Shown: positions 31,977 to 40,972 of the stretch, one piece after another | How the letters are laid out: each line of letters opens with the position of its first letter | Position numbering within the stretch: position 1 is the stretch's first letter | From: Bhargavaea cecembensis | Lineage (GTDB): Bacteria > Bacillota > Bacilli > Bacillales_A > Planococcaceae | Direction of reading: 5' to 3' | NCBI RefSeq assembly: GCF_001619585.1 | Contig: NZ_LQNT01000011.1 | Span: forward strand, 496,001 to 560,000 | Length of the DNA stretch: 64,000 nt | Made by a program: the position numbers and the translations under genes | Notes under the pieces: generated by a model | Seen by the model: the letters and a program-made list of their open reading frames with translations, nothing else | What the model was told of the DNA's origin: nothing | Databases searched by the model: none

Positions 31977-32005
31977 CCGTGTCGCGGGAGTTTCCCGCAG
32001 CACGG
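31977..32005 (-). terminator. Terminator of the thioesterase gene
   Basis: CCGTGCTGCGGGA pairs with TCCCGCGACACGG on the minus strand, followed by five Ts. Confidence 0.85.
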
Positions 32006-32013
32006 CCTTTCTG

Positions 32014-32493
32014 TCATGAATGCTTGATCTGCTTTCGTTCCTGCCGGTTCGCGCGCCGCGCCGGAGCCTTATCGAACAACGCTTTTTCCGCCTTTGTCTC
32101 CGGGTACACCGGAGCAACCGGCGTCGGCTTGTTTTCTTCGTCCATCGCTACCATCGTGACGAATGATTCGGTCGTCAGCTTGCGGGCACCGGTGACGATG
32201 TCAACCGAGTGCACCTGGACAAACACTTCCATCGACGTCCGCCCCGTGGAGCACACGACGGCTTCGATCTCGAGTACGTCGCCGACTCGTGCCGGCGAGA
32301 CGAAATCAACCGAATCGACCGATGCGGTTACGACTGCAGCACCGGCATGCTTACTCGATGCAATCGCGCTCATCTCATCGAGATAGGCGAGTACCTGCCC
32401 TCCAAAAATGGTACCGTGATGGTTCGTGTCCGGCGGCATGACGAGTTTCGTTGTTCTCGTCCGTGACCGGCTCATAGGGATCGCTTCTGCCAT
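32014..32493 (-). CDS. Acyl-CoA thioesterase, hotdog fold (YkhA/YciA type)
   Basis: Hydrolyses acyl-CoA to free acid and CoA. The 159 residues contain the family core MPPDTNHHGTIFGGQVLAYL followed by DEMSAIASSKHAG (helix with catalytic Asp), then SVDSVDFVSPARVGDVLEIE and a basic C-terminal tail (RRANRQERKQIKHS). ATG 32493 follows GAGGTG. Monocistronic. Confidence 0.9.
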   Translation of the reverse strand: MAEAIPMSRSRTRTTKLVMPPDTNHHGTIFGGQVLAYLDEMSAIASSKHAGAAVVTASVDSVDFVSPARVGDVLEIEAVVCSTGRTSMEVFVQVHSVDIVTGARKLTTESFVTMVAMDEENKPTPVAPVYPETKAEKALFDKAPARRANRQERKQIKHS

Positions 32494-32613
32494 ATGGCAA
32501 CACCTCTTCCGTCCGGATGCTTGTCCGGGTTGGTACGCAACAGTATACCTGAACTCTCCGGCAGATGCATCGCCCAAAGCGGATGGGCCGGCCTGCCTAT
32601 TCATCACCGGTCT

Positions 32614-32754
32614 CTTAATTGCAACCTTCGACGCCTTATTGCATTTTCGGGCTTCTTATTTCAAGTCCGGATCCCTTGTTTCAACTCCAGATTCCTTATT
32701 GCAACTCCAGGCCCCTTATTGCAACTCCGGACCCCTTATTGCAACTCAGTACTT
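32614..32754. repeat. Seven tandem degenerate 20-bp repeats
   Basis: The unit is CTTATTGCAACTCCGGACCC. Copies begin at 32614 (21 bp), 32635, 32655, 32675, 32695, 32715 and 32735, with strict 20-bp spacing after the first. The TT(A/G)TTkCAA part is best kept and the last ~6 bases vary. It lies between the thioesterase promoter region and the opp terminator. There is no spacer/repeat alternation, so it is not CRISPR. Confidence 0.85.
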
Positions 32755-32768
32755 CCATCCCAAAAGGA

Positions 32769-32794
32769 AACCTCCCCGGCTGGCCGGGGAGGTT
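32769..32794 (-). terminator. Terminator of the opp operon
   Basis: AACCTCCCCGGC and GCCGGGGAGGTT form a nearly perfect stem, followed on the minus strand by a T-rich stretch. Confidence 0.8.
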
Positions 32795-32799
32795 CGGCA

Positions 32800-33843
32800 T
32801 TATATCGTCTTCAGTTCCTTGCCTTCTTTCGCCATGATCTCCGGGTCGTACAGGTGACAGGCGACGGAGTGGCCCGGTTTGACTTCGCGGAATTCCGGGT
32901 CGATCGCCGCGCAGCTTTCCATCGCGAATGGGCAGCGGGTGCGGAACCGGCAGCCGGACGGAATATCCGTCGGACTCGGGACATCACCCGACAAAATGAT
33001 TTGTTCGCGGGTACGCTCCTTCTCCGGGTCCGGCAGCGGGATTGCCGACAGCAGCGCCTGGGTGTACGGATGGAGCGGCTTTTCGTACAGCTTCTCGCTC
33101 CCGGCGAGCTCGACGATCTTGCCGAGGTACATGACGGCGATGCGGTCACTGATATACTTCACCATCGACAGGTCGTGTGCGATGAAGAGGTACGTGAGCC
33201 CGCGCTCCTCCTGCAGTTCTTTGAGCAGGTTGACGATCTGCGCCTGAATCGAGACATCGAGCGCTGCAATCGGTTCATCGGCGACGATAAATTTCGGCTC
33301 AACGGCAAGCGCACGCGCGATGCCGATCCGCTGGCGCTGGCCACCGGAGAATTCGTGCGGATAGCGCCCGGCATGGTTCTTGTTCAGGCCGACCAGCTGA
33401 AGGAGTTCATGGACTCGCTTTTCACGGTCCTTCTGAGATAGGTCGGGATTGTGGATGACAAGGCCTTCCGAAATGATTTCGGAGACGGTCATCCGCGGGT
33501 TGAGCGACGAGTACGGATCCTGGAAAATCATCTGTACATCCCGGTTGATCCGGGTTTTGGTTTTCCGGTCGAGCTTTCCCTTCAGCTTCACGCCGTCAAA
33601 GTGCACCTCGCCGTCCGTCGACTCATAGATCCGGGTAAGTGTGCGCCCGACCGTCGACTTGCCGCAGCCGGACTCACCGACAAGGCCGAGCGTCTCGCCC
33701 TTTTTAATCGAAAAGCTGATGCCGTCGACCGCCTTCAGCACAGTTTTCCGGTCGAGGCGGAAATGTTTCTTCAAGTCGTTGACGACAAGCAGGTCATCCT
33801 GTCCGGCATTCCTGATGTTCTGTTCCTTCAATTCATGTGTCAT
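32800..33843 (-). CDS. oppF: Oligopeptide ABC transporter ATPase OppF
   Basis: The 347 residues have Walker [14 protein letters not shown], signature [18 protein letters not shown], Walker [14 protein letters not shown] and a C-terminal oligopeptide_dpp domain with [12 protein letters not shown], a Cys cluster typical of Opp/Dpp ATPases. It energises peptide import with OppD. The start overlaps the oppD stop by four bases. Relevant here because re-import of quorum peptides in Bacillales uses Opp. Confidence 0.95.
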   Translation of the reverse strand: MTHELKEQNIRNAGQDDLLVVNDLKKHFRLDRKTVLKAVDGISFSIKKGETLGLVGESGCGKSTVGRTLTRIYESTDGEVHFDGVKLKGKLDRKTKTRINRDVQMIFQDPYSSLNPRMTVSEIISEGLVIHNPDLSQKDREKRVHELLQLVGLNKNHAGRYPHEFSGGQRQRIGIARALAVEPKFIVADEPIAALDVSIQAQIVNLLKELQEERGLTYLFIAHDLSMVKYISDRIAVMYLGKIVELAGSEKLYEKPLHPYTQALLSAIPLPDPEKERTREQIILSGDVPSPTDIPSGCRFRTRCPFAMESCAAIDPEFREVKPGHSVACHLYDPEIMAKEGKELKTI

Positions 33844-34919
33844 ACCGGCACTCCTCCCGCTGCATCGATGGCGGCCTGATCGGCTGCGATTTCCGACGTC
33901 TGCCGGCCTTTCCGGATCACTTCCGGCACATGTTCCTCCGGCGTGCGCTCATCCTGCAGCCAGCACCGCACGGCCTGAGTGCCGCTCACTGCAGTGTAAT
34001 CAGGATTGAAGTCGTGGCACACCTTCATCGTGTACGGGCAGCGCGCGGCAAACGGGCAGCCCGTGCCGAGCGTCGCAGGATCCGGCGGAGAACCCGGGAT
34101 CGGGATGAGCGGCTCTGTGCGCGGAGCGTCCAGGTTCGGCATCGACCGGAGCAGGCCGAGCGTGTACGGGTGCTGCGGGCTGTAGAAAATCTCATCCAGC
34201 GTGCCCTGCTCGACGACTTCACCGGCGTACATGACGGCAACGCGGTCGGCCATGTTGGCGACCACACCCAGGTCATGCGTGATCAGGACGATCGCAGTGT
34301 CCATTTTTTCCTGAAGGCCGCGCATGAGGCGGAGAATCTGTGCCTGGATCGTGACGTCGAGCGCCGTTGTCGGTTCGTCGGCGATCAGGACCTTCGGGTT
34401 GCAGGCAAGCGCGATTGCGATGACGACGCGCTGCCGCATCCCTCCGGAGAACTGGTGAGGATAGGCATCTAACCGTGCTTCTGCGTTCGGAATGCCGACC
34501 AGCTCAAGCATTTCCTTCGCCCGCTCGCGGGCCTGCTTTTTCGTCAGCTTCATATGGCGGGAAAGTCCCTCCATGATCTGCTTGCCGATTTTCATCGTCG
34601 GGTTCAGCGACGTCATCGGGTCCTGGAAGACCATCGAGATGTCCGACCCGCGGATGTTCTGAATTTCCTTCTTGGAAAACTTCAGAAGGTCCTTCCCCTC
34701 GTAGCGGATCTCGCCCTCGGGAATCATCGTGTTCTGCTTGGGCAGCAGCTGCATGATCGACTTCGCCGTCACCGACTTGCCGGAGCCGGACTCGCCGACG
34801 ATTGCGAGCGTCTCCCCCTTTTTCAGAGAAAAGTTGACGCCCCTTACCGCCGGGACCTCGCCGTTGCGGGTCTTGAATGAAACATGCAGGTTGTTGACTT
34901 CAAGGATGTGGTTGTTCAT
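33840..34919 (-). CDS. oppD: Oligopeptide ABC transporter ATPase OppD
   Basis: The 359 residues start at ATG 34919 behind GAGGGG. Walker [21 protein letters not shown]-like [13 protein letters not shown], signature [18 protein letters not shown], Walker [14 protein letters not shown] and the C-terminal Cys motif [12 protein letters not shown] are all present. It ends with an unusual ~40-residue Glu/Arg/Ala tail. Partner of OppF. Confidence 0.95.
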   Translation of the reverse strand: MNNHILEVNNLHVSFKTRNGEVPAVRGVNFSLKKGETLAIVGESGSGKSVTAKSIMQLLPKQNTMIPEGEIRYEGKDLLKFSKKEIQNIRGSDISMVFQDPMTSLNPTMKIGKQIMEGLSRHMKLTKKQARERAKEMLELVGIPNAEARLDAYPHQFSGGMRQRVVIAIALACNPKVLIADEPTTALDVTIQAQILRLMRGLQEKMDTAIVLITHDLGVVANMADRVAVMYAGEVVEQGTLDEIFYSPQHPYTLGLLRSMPNLDAPRTEPLIPIPGSPPDPATLGTGCPFAARCPYTMKVCHDFNPDYTAVSGTQAVRCWLQDERTPEEHVPEVIRKGRQTSEIAADQAAIDAAGGVPV

Positions 34920-34930
34920 TGTCTGACCCC

Positions 34931-35983
34931 TCACTTTCTCATTTTCGGATCGAGCGCGTCGCGCAGCCCGTCTGCCAGAAGGTTAAAGCAGATCATGACC
35001 AGGCTGATGACGACCGCAGGGATAAGCAGCTTGTACGGGAACGAGCGGATGGCATCGTATCCATCCTCGATCAGCACCCCGAGCGAGGCAAGCGGAGCCT
35101 GCAGCCCGAGGCCGATAAAGCTCAGGAACGCTTCGAAGAAGATTGCCGTCGGAATCGTGAACATGACGGTGACGATGATCGGCCCCATCACGTTCGGAAG
35201 TAGGTGCTTCCTCATCAGCCTGGAATCCGAGGCGCCGAGTGTCCGTGAGGCGAGGACGAATTCCTGCCCCTTCAGCTGGAGCATCTGGCCCCGGACGACA
35301 CGCGCCATCCCGACCCATCCGGTGATGATCATCGCGAGGATAATCGACCGGATGCCCGGCTCGAGTATCAGGATAAACAGGATGATCACGATGAGGTTCG
35401 GGATCCCGGTCAAGATCTCGATGATCCGCTGCATGACGTTGTCGATACGGCCCCCGTAATAAGCGGAGATGCCGCCGTAGATGACCCCGATCACGAGGTC
35501 AAGGAACGCCGCGACGAGTGCGATGAACAGGGAGATCTGCGTCCCCTTCCAGACACGCGTCCACAGGTCCCGCCCGAACTCGTCGGTGCCGAACCAGTAG
35601 TTGGTCTCTACACCACGCTGGGCGTATTGGTCAACGCCATTTACGTCTTTCCCGTCAAATCCGAGCCATTCGAGACCCGCGACCTTCGGAGGTAGGTTCG
35701 AGTGCGGAATATGCTGCTCGCGGTAAGTGAACTCGTTCATCGACGGTCCGATGAGTGCCATGGCGCCGAGGATGATCAGGAGAACGAGGGACACGACCGC
35801 GCCCTTGTTCTTGAACAGGCGTTCCATCGCCTCTTTCCAGAAAGTCGGTGCGGGTGCCGCCAGCTCCTCCCGTGCCGTTGCATCAAGGGGTTGCGGGACG
35901 AACAGGTCCGCGGACGGTTCCGCCGGACGGTCTTGGCTGCGGAGATTCTTGAAGTCTCCGTCATTCGGCTGGATGGTCGTCAT
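34931..35983 (-). CDS. oppC: Oligopeptide ABC transporter permease OppC
   Basis: A 350-residue inner-membrane permease with a cytoplasmic N-terminal ~45 residues, a first helix (VVSLVLLIILGAMALIG), a large extracellular loop containing WFGTDEFGRDLWTRVWKGTQ (the hallmark GTDxxGRD motif) and five further helices. The coupling region is ASRTLGASDSRLMRKHLLPN. Start overlaps the oppB stop by four bases. Confidence 0.95.
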   Translation of the reverse strand: MTTIQPNDGDFKNLRSQDRPAEPSADLFVPQPLDATAREELAAPAPTFWKEAMERLFKNKGAVVSLVLLIILGAMALIGPSMNEFTYREQHIPHSNLPPKVAGLEWLGFDGKDVNGVDQYAQRGVETNYWFGTDEFGRDLWTRVWKGTQISLFIALVAAFLDLVIGVIYGGISAYYGGRIDNVMQRIIEILTGIPNLIVIILFILILEPGIRSIILAMIITGWVGMARVVRGQMLQLKGQEFVLASRTLGASDSRLMRKHLLPNVMGPIIVTVMFTIPTAIFFEAFLSFIGLGLQAPLASLGVLIEDGYDAIRSFPYKLLIPAVVISLVMICFNLLADGLRDALDPKMRK

Positions 35984-36912
35984 GCCTTGCTTCCCCCTTT
36001 CAGGTCAATGCGGGGATCAAGCAGTCCGTACAGCACATCGACGACGAAGACGACGAAGATGAAGAGCGCACTGTAAAGCAGCGTGATGCCCATGATGACG
36101 CTGTAGTCGAGCACGAGGATCGACAGCGTGAACTGTTCACCGAGACCAGGCACACCGAAGATTTTCTCGATGACGAGGGTACCTGTCATGATCGATACCG
36201 CAAGCGGTCCGAGCATCGTAACGACCGGGATGAGGGCGTTGCGGATGACGTGCTTCCAGATGACGCCGGATTCATTCAGGCCCTTGGCCCGTGCGGTCGT
36301 GACATAATCCTGACCGAGCACCTCAAGCATCTCGCTCCGGATAAACCGTGCGACGGTCGCGATGACGGTCACGGACAGGGCAAGCGAAGGCAATATGGTA
36401 CTCTGATAGTTTTCCCACAACGCAACCGGCAGCCAGCCGAGCTTGACGCCGATATAGTATTGCAGAAGCGCCGCGAAGACGAACGACGGAATCGACATGC
36501 CAAGGACGGCGATGGTCACCGACACGTAGTCAATCGCAGTGTTGTGGCGGAGTGCTGAAATGATTCCGAGCACGAGGCCGATGATTGTGCCGAAAACGAG
36601 CCCCTGAAGGCCGATCAGCGCGGAAGGCCCGATGCGGTCGCCGATCATGCTCATGACGGTACGGCCCTGGTACTGGAATGAATAGCCGAGATCACCCTGG
36701 ACCAGGTTGCCGATATAGGTGAGATACTGGAGCGCAACCGGCTTGTCGAGCCCGTATTTTGCATCCAGGATCGCCCGCTGTGACTCGGTCAGCTTTTCCG
36801 CGTTCGAGTAAGGCGTACCCGGAAGAAGCTGCATGAGCAGGAACGTCGCAGATACGATGATGAACAGCGTAATGACAGCATAGGCAAAGCGTTGTATCAG
36901 ATAGCGTTTCAT
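35980..36912 (-). CDS. oppB: Oligopeptide ABC transporter permease OppB
   Basis: The 310 residues start at ATG 36912 behind GAGGTG: KRYLIQRFAYAVITLFIIVS, then the usual LLPGTPYSNAEKLTESQRA. The EAA-like coupling loop is VTTARAKGLNESGVIWKHVI with RNALIPV. It heads the permease/ATPase part of the operon and is separated from oppA by a stem-loop that probably keeps oppA transcript levels higher. Confidence 0.95.
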   Translation of the reverse strand: MKRYLIQRFAYAVITLFIIVSATFLLMQLLPGTPYSNAEKLTESQRAILDAKYGLDKPVALQYLTYIGNLVQGDLGYSFQYQGRTVMSMIGDRIGPSALIGLQGLVFGTIIGLVLGIISALRHNTAIDYVSVTIAVLGMSIPSFVFAALLQYYIGVKLGWLPVALWENYQSTILPSLALSVTVIATVARFIRSEMLEVLGQDYVTTARAKGLNESGVIWKHVIRNALIPVVTMLGPLAVSIMTGTLVIEKIFGVPGLGEQFTLSILVLDYSVIMGITLLYSALFIFVVFVVDVLYGLLDPRIDLKGGSKA

Positions 36913-36958
36913 GATGTCGGTCACCTCGCTTTAGTTCGGTGCGGTTGAAATATAAGAA

Positions 36959-36988
36959 AAGCGGGGCCGCACCAGTGGCTCCCCGCTT
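36959..36988 (-). terminator. Intercistronic stem-loop between oppA and oppB
   Basis: AAGCGGGG pairs with CCCCGCTT around an inner GCCAC/GTGGC-like stem. It can cause partial termination or protect the 3' end of oppA mRNA. Confidence 0.65.
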
Positions 36989-37007
36989 GTCTGCTGCTAT
37001 AGAAGAA

Positions 37008-38660
37008 TTATTTGACCGATGCCCACTTGAGCGAGAGGTCTGCGCCAGCCGGGTGGATGACAAGGTTCTCGATGCTCGGGCGTGTCAGGTACGTATTGCC
37101 CCGCTGATAAAGCGGTGCGACCGCGGCATCTTCTTCAAGAAGGACCTTCTCGATTTCGAGGAGGGTCTTGTAGCGGTTGCTGAGGTCAGTGTCCGTGCGT
37201 GCTTCGGCTACAAGCTCATCCAGCTTCGGATTGCTGTAGTCCATCCGGTTCGCCGAACTGCCGTCTACCCACATATCGAGGTAAGTCATCGGGTCGGCGT
37301 AGTCAGGTCCCCAAGTCGAGAGCGAGAGATCATACTCGATCGCCTTTTCGATTTCAAGACGCTGGGCGAATGGAACTGCCTTCAGTTCAAGCTTGAATCC
37401 AGGCAGGTTGTCTTCCAACTGGGCCTGCAGGTATTCGCCGACTTTCTTCATTTCATCCGTGTCCGCGATGTTCAGGGAAACGGTCAGGCTGTCGATGCCT
37501 GCTTCCTCAAGGCCTTTTTTCCAGAATTCCTGTGCTTCCTCTGCAGTGCCTTTATTGATGTCGCCGTTCAGTTCGCGGTAGTCTTCGCCTTCAGGGGAGT
37601 TGTAGTACCCTTCAGGAACGACACCGTAGAGTGGCGTGGAACCGTCTTTGAGAATGACATCGGTCAGTCCGTCACGGTCGATTGCCATATTGACTGCTCG
37701 GCGGATGTTCGCATTGCTCAGCACTTCATGGTTGTGGTTAAAGCGCAGGAACACGATTCCGGACGCTTTCTCGTTCGTGAATCCATCGTTGTCCTGGTAC
37801 TGGTCAACGAGGGAAGACGTCAGCTTCACGCGGTCTACTTTCTCGGTTTCATACAGGTTGGCGCCGGACTGAGGGTCCTTGACGACGACAAACTCAGCCT
37901 TGTCGAGTTTGACGTTTTCGGCATCCCAGTAGTCTTCGTTCTTTTCAAGTGTCCAGCCCTGCTCCTGCTGCCATTCGGAGAATACGAATGGACCATTCGC
38001 GAGAACGTTTTCAGCTTCAAGCGCGTACTGGTCACCCTGCTCTTCGACGAACGCCTGGTTCTGAGGCAGGAAGGTCGCGAATGCGAGCAGTGTCTCGAAC
38101 AGCGGGTTCGGCGCTTCGAGTGTCACTTCAAGCGTTTTTTCATCGATTGCCTTGACGCCGAGCTCATCGGCATCCACTTCTTCATTCATGATCGCTTCGG
38201 CGTTTTTGATTCCCGCCGTGACGAGCATGTAGTTGTACGGGCCGGCTTCGCGCATGACGCGCTTCCATGCGTACTCGAAGTCCTGGGCCGTTACAGGCTC
38301 TCCATTGCTCCAGTTCTGTTCACGGAGGGTGAACGTGTGAACGGTTTCATCTTCGTTTTTATCGTGCTTCTCGGCCATGGCGAGTTCCACTTCATTCGAC
38401 TCGTTCTGGCGGTAGAGCCCTTCATTGATGTTGTTCAGAACGTTAAATGCGATTGAGTCATGTGCTTTCGTGGAGTCCATTGTCGGGATGTCCGATTGCT
38501 CACTCAGGACAATCGTCTGCGCCGCAGAACCATCCCCCTCGGCGCCGCTTTCCCCTTCTGAGCTTCCGCCGGACTCGTCCCCGCCGCTGAAGTTACAGCC
38601 CGCAAGGATGAGGGCAGCCGCAGCCGGTGCCATAAAGCGAGATACCCACTTCTTGTTCAT
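37008..38660 (-). CDS. oppA: Oligopeptide-binding lipoprotein OppA
   Basis: A 550-residue solute-binding protein of the SBP_bac_5 family. The signal peptide ends in the lipobox LILAGC (lipid-modified Cys22), followed by a Gly/Ser/Glu-rich tether. Family marks are VLSEQSDIPTMDSTKAHDSI, VTAQDFEYAWKRVM, FLRFNHNHEVLSNANIRRAV with NMAIDRDGL, and TWGPDYADPMTYLDMW. It delivers peptides to OppBCDF and could be the re-import route for the two signal peptides in this window. Confidence 0.95.
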   Translation of the reverse strand: MNKKWVSRFMAPAAAALILAGCNFSGGDESGGSSEGESGAEGDGSAAQTIVLSEQSDIPTMDSTKAHDSIAFNVLNNINEGLYRQNESNEVELAMAEKHDKNEDETVHTFTLREQNWSNGEPVTAQDFEYAWKRVMREAGPYNYMLVTAGIKNAEAIMNEEVDADELGVKAIDEKTLEVTLEAPNPLFETLLAFATFLPQNQAFVEEQGDQYALEAENVLANGPFVFSEWQQEQGWTLEKNEDYWDAENVKLDKAEFVVVKDPQSGANLYETEKVDRVKLTSSLVDQYQDNDGFTNEKASGIVFLRFNHNHEVLSNANIRRAVNMAIDRDGLTDVILKDGSTPLYGVVPEGYYNSPEGEDYRELNGDINKGTAEEAQEFWKKGLEEAGIDSLTVSLNIADTDEMKKVGEYLQAQLEDNLPGFKLELKAVPFAQRLEIEKAIEYDLSLSTWGPDYADPMTYLDMWVDGSSANRMDYSNPKLDELVAEARTDTDLSNRYKTLLEIEKVLLEEDAAVAPLYQRGNTYLTRPSIENLVIHPAGADLSLKWASVK

Positions 38661-38790
38661 ACCATTTCCCCCTAATCTCTATCGAAATGTAATCTCATTT
38701 TACGTATACTACGGATATAAAGCAATATCTTTTTTCACAATTTAGATAGTTTAAACCGTTGTTAATATTAAGTATGAAAGTAGGGCGGAC

Positions 38791-39153
38791 ATGAATCGAC
38801 GTTATGCACCGGTTATTTTTGTCATCCCCCCGATGTTTGTCGGATGGTCATGGATGACACACACACCTGACCCCGTGCAGGCCGCTGATATACTATTCTG
38901 GGCAAGCATTCTCGTCCTCATCACCGGGGGTGTTCTTTATATCGCCAGGCATGATGTAACAGAGACTTTTACAAGAAACTGGAGAAAATTCTTCCGATCG
39001 CTGAACCGGAAAGAGAGCTACATCAGGGAAGCGGAGGGCGGGAAAAAAGACCCGGAGTTCAGGAAAGCTCCTCTCCCTTACCGTCCTGTGCTGCTTTTCG
39101 GACTGTATCTGTTTACCGTAAGCATCATCGCATCCATACTTGCGATGGCATAG
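38791..39153 (+). CDS. Small membrane protein of unknown function (120 aa)
   Basis: ATG 38791 behind AGGGCGG. Three hydrophobic segments (YAPVIFVIPPMFVGWSWM, ILFWASILVLITGGVLYIA and a C-terminal VLLFGLYLFTVSIIASILAM) flank a basic cytoplasmic loop (TFTRNWRKFFRSLNRKESYI). No family is recognised. Divergent from oppA, with ~130 bp between. Confidence 0.6.
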   Translation: MNRRYAPVIFVIPPMFVGWSWMTHTPDPVQAADILFWASILVLITGGVLYIARHDVTETFTRNWRKFFRSLNRKESYIREAEGGKKDPEFRKAPLPYRPVLLFGLYLFTVSIIASILAMA

Positions 39154-39216
39154 GGCTGTCATTTTCTGTGGTTATTTCCCGGGAAATTTGTCGGAAGGCG
39201 TCGAAGAACAACACAA

Positions 39217-39253
39217 AAAGACAAGGTCCCGCCGTAGCGGTCCCTTGTCTTTT
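39217..39253. terminator. Bidirectional terminator
   Basis: AAAGACAAGG pairs with CCTTGTCTTT, with a further inner CCGC/GCGG stem, between the convergent 120-aa gene and the M19 dipeptidase gene. Confidence 0.8.
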
Positions 39254-39255
39254 CT

Positions 39256-40182
39256 TCATTTCGGCCGGTTTTCGAGGAAGTTCCGGTAGGCGAAGCCTTT
39301 AACCTGGTCCTCCGAATACCGTTTCAGCAGTTCGTTGATCAGGTTTTGCTGCATCGAGGCGTCGGACAGGTTCTTCACTTTGTCGTCGATGCCGTCAAAG
39401 TCAGAGCCGAGGCCGATGAACTTCTCTCCGCCGAGGCTGCAGAAATGGTCGATGTGGCGAATCAGGTCATCGATGGTCACTGAACCGCCTTCCTTGATGA
39501 ATGCCGGGCAGTAGACCACATGGATCATGCCGCCCTTATCAAACAGCGCATTAGCCTGGTCGTCATAAAGATTCCGGACATGGTCGCGGACCGCCCGGGC
39601 GTTCGAATGGCTCGCGATTGGGTAATCCGCCGTCTCGATCACGTCCCAGAATGCCTTCTCGCAGAGATGTGACACGTCGGTCAGGATCTGGTGCTCGTTG
39701 TTGAACCGGACAATTTCGCGGCCAAATGTCGTGAGGCCGGCCCCTCGCGGCTCGCCTGCACCGTCTGCTGCCAGGTTCGCATTGTTCCAGGTCAGTCCGA
39801 CCGAGCGGACACCGAGTTGGTGGAGGATCGACAGCTTCTTCAGGTCGTTGCCGATTGCGTCCACGCCTTCAAGCGTGAGGAGAGCGCCGGTCTCCCCTTC
39901 CTTCAGTGTATCGATGTCCGACCAGTCGCGGATCAGTTTCATGTCCGGGTTGTTGCCGAGGACATCCGTGTAGAACCAGTGCACCTGGTCGAGGGCCGCC
40001 TGGAACTTCTCTTCCGCCTTCATGTCCGGCCAGATAAAGATGGCGAAAGCCTGGATCTTCACCTCACCCTTGCGGAGCCGCTCCCGGTTCGTATCCAGTT
40101 CCGGCGCATCGGCAAACCGGATCTTGCCGTCTGCTTCATACAGTTTCAGCAATGCATCACAGTGCAGGTCAATGATTTGCAA
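39256..40182 (-). CDS. M19 (membrane) dipeptidase
   Basis: A zinc dipeptidase of the renal-dipeptidase family, active on L- or D-containing dipeptides. The 308 residues start at TTG 40182 behind GGAAGGGG. Metal and active-site motifs: IIDLHCDALLK, ALLTLEGVDAIG, LTDVSHLCEKAFWDV, ASHSNARAVRDHVRNL and IGLGSDFDGID. Its start overlaps the preceding C26 gene by 14 bases; last gene of a peptidase operon. Confidence 0.9.
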   Translation of the reverse strand: MQIIDLHCDALLKLYEADGKIRFADAPELDTNRERLRKGEVKIQAFAIFIWPDMKAEEKFQAALDQVHWFYTDVLGNNPDMKLIRDWSDIDTLKEGETGALLTLEGVDAIGNDLKKLSILHQLGVRSVGLTWNNANLAADGAGEPRGAGLTTFGREIVRFNNEHQILTDVSHLCEKAFWDVIETADYPIASHSNARAVRDHVRNLYDDQANALFDKGGMIHVVYCPAFIKEGGSVTIDDLIRHIDHFCSLGGEKFIGLGSDFDGIDDKVKNLSDASMQQNLINELLKRYSEDQVKGFAYRNFLENRPK

Positions 40183-40897
40183 TGGTGCCAGCCCCTTCCT
40201 TTGCTGTTTCGATGAACCGCTCAAACAGGCGGAGCGATGTGCTGTCCCCTGCCGCGGCGAGTGCTTCCGGATGCCACTGGACGCCGACCGCGAACCGGTG
40301 CTCCGTGCTCTCGACCGCCTCAATCACGCCATCTGACGCCACGCCTGATACTGCGAACGGCGCCTTCACATCTCGGACCGCCTGGTGGTGGTAGGAATTC
40401 ACGCGGAAGTTCTCGGCCTGTGCAGCCTCCCGCAGGATGCTTCCCTCTGCCGATTTGACGAAGTGGGACAGATGAACCCGGTTGGCGCGCTGACTGTGCT
40501 GAAGCAGCTGCCGGTCAATCTGGGAGTAGATATCCTGATACATGTCGCCGCCCTCCGCAATGACCATGACCTGAAGGCCCCGGCAGATAGTGAGGAGCGG
40601 CATGTCTCGTTCCAATGCGCCCTTGATCAGCGCAAGCTCTGATGCATCGCGGCCGGGCGAGATCTCCCCGAGCTTCGGATGCGGCTCTTCTCCGAACAGC
40701 GTCGGGTCGATGTCTCCCCCTCCTGAAACAACCAGCCCGTCCAGCGCGTCCAGGATCCGGTCTGCATCATTCTCCGTGTCAATCGGAATGAGCATCGGAA
40801 TGCCGCCGGCCCTTTGGACAGCGGTGATGTAGTCGTGGTTCAGGACGTGCTTATAGTCCAGTTCAACATGGGTCGTGATGCCGATGAGCGGTTTCAT
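40169..40897 (-). CDS. Class-I glutamine amidotransferase-like hydrolase (C26, gamma-Glu hydrolase type)
   Basis: The 242 residues start at ATG 40897 behind AAGGGGGAAATTCACC. They contain KPLIGITTHVELDYKHVLNH, the Cys nucleophile in PLLTICRGLQVM and the His/Glu pair in VGVQWHPEAL, as in PuuD-like gamma-glutamyl hydrolases. Next to an L,D-carboxypeptidase and D-aminopeptidase, it may cleave gamma-D-Glu bonds in recycled murein peptides (inference). Confidence 0.85.
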   Translation of the reverse strand: MKPLIGITTHVELDYKHVLNHDYITAVQRAGGIPMLIPIDTENDADRILDALDGLVVSGGGDIDPTLFGEEPHPKLGEISPGRDASELALIKGALERDMPLLTICRGLQVMVIAEGGDMYQDIYSQIDRQLLQHSQRANRVHLSHFVKSAEGSILREAAQAENFRVNSYHHQAVRDVKAPFAVSGVASDGVIEAVESTEHRFAVGVQWHPEALAAAGDSTSLRLFERFIETAKEGAGTIANH

Positions 40898-40972
40898 GGT
40901 GAATTTCCCCCTTATATTAACCTTCATTGATTCTAATATTAGCTTGATGCATCTGTCCGGTGCCCGGACGCC

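Noticed and set aside
32614-32754. CRISPR array
   Set aside because: Units are contiguous 20-bp degenerate repeats with no unique spacers and no cas genes.
36939-38456. 505-residue open frame on the plus strand
   Set aside because: Exact antisense shadow of oppA; no ribosome site, composition rich in Phe/Val/Arg as expected of a reverse frame in GC-rich DNA.
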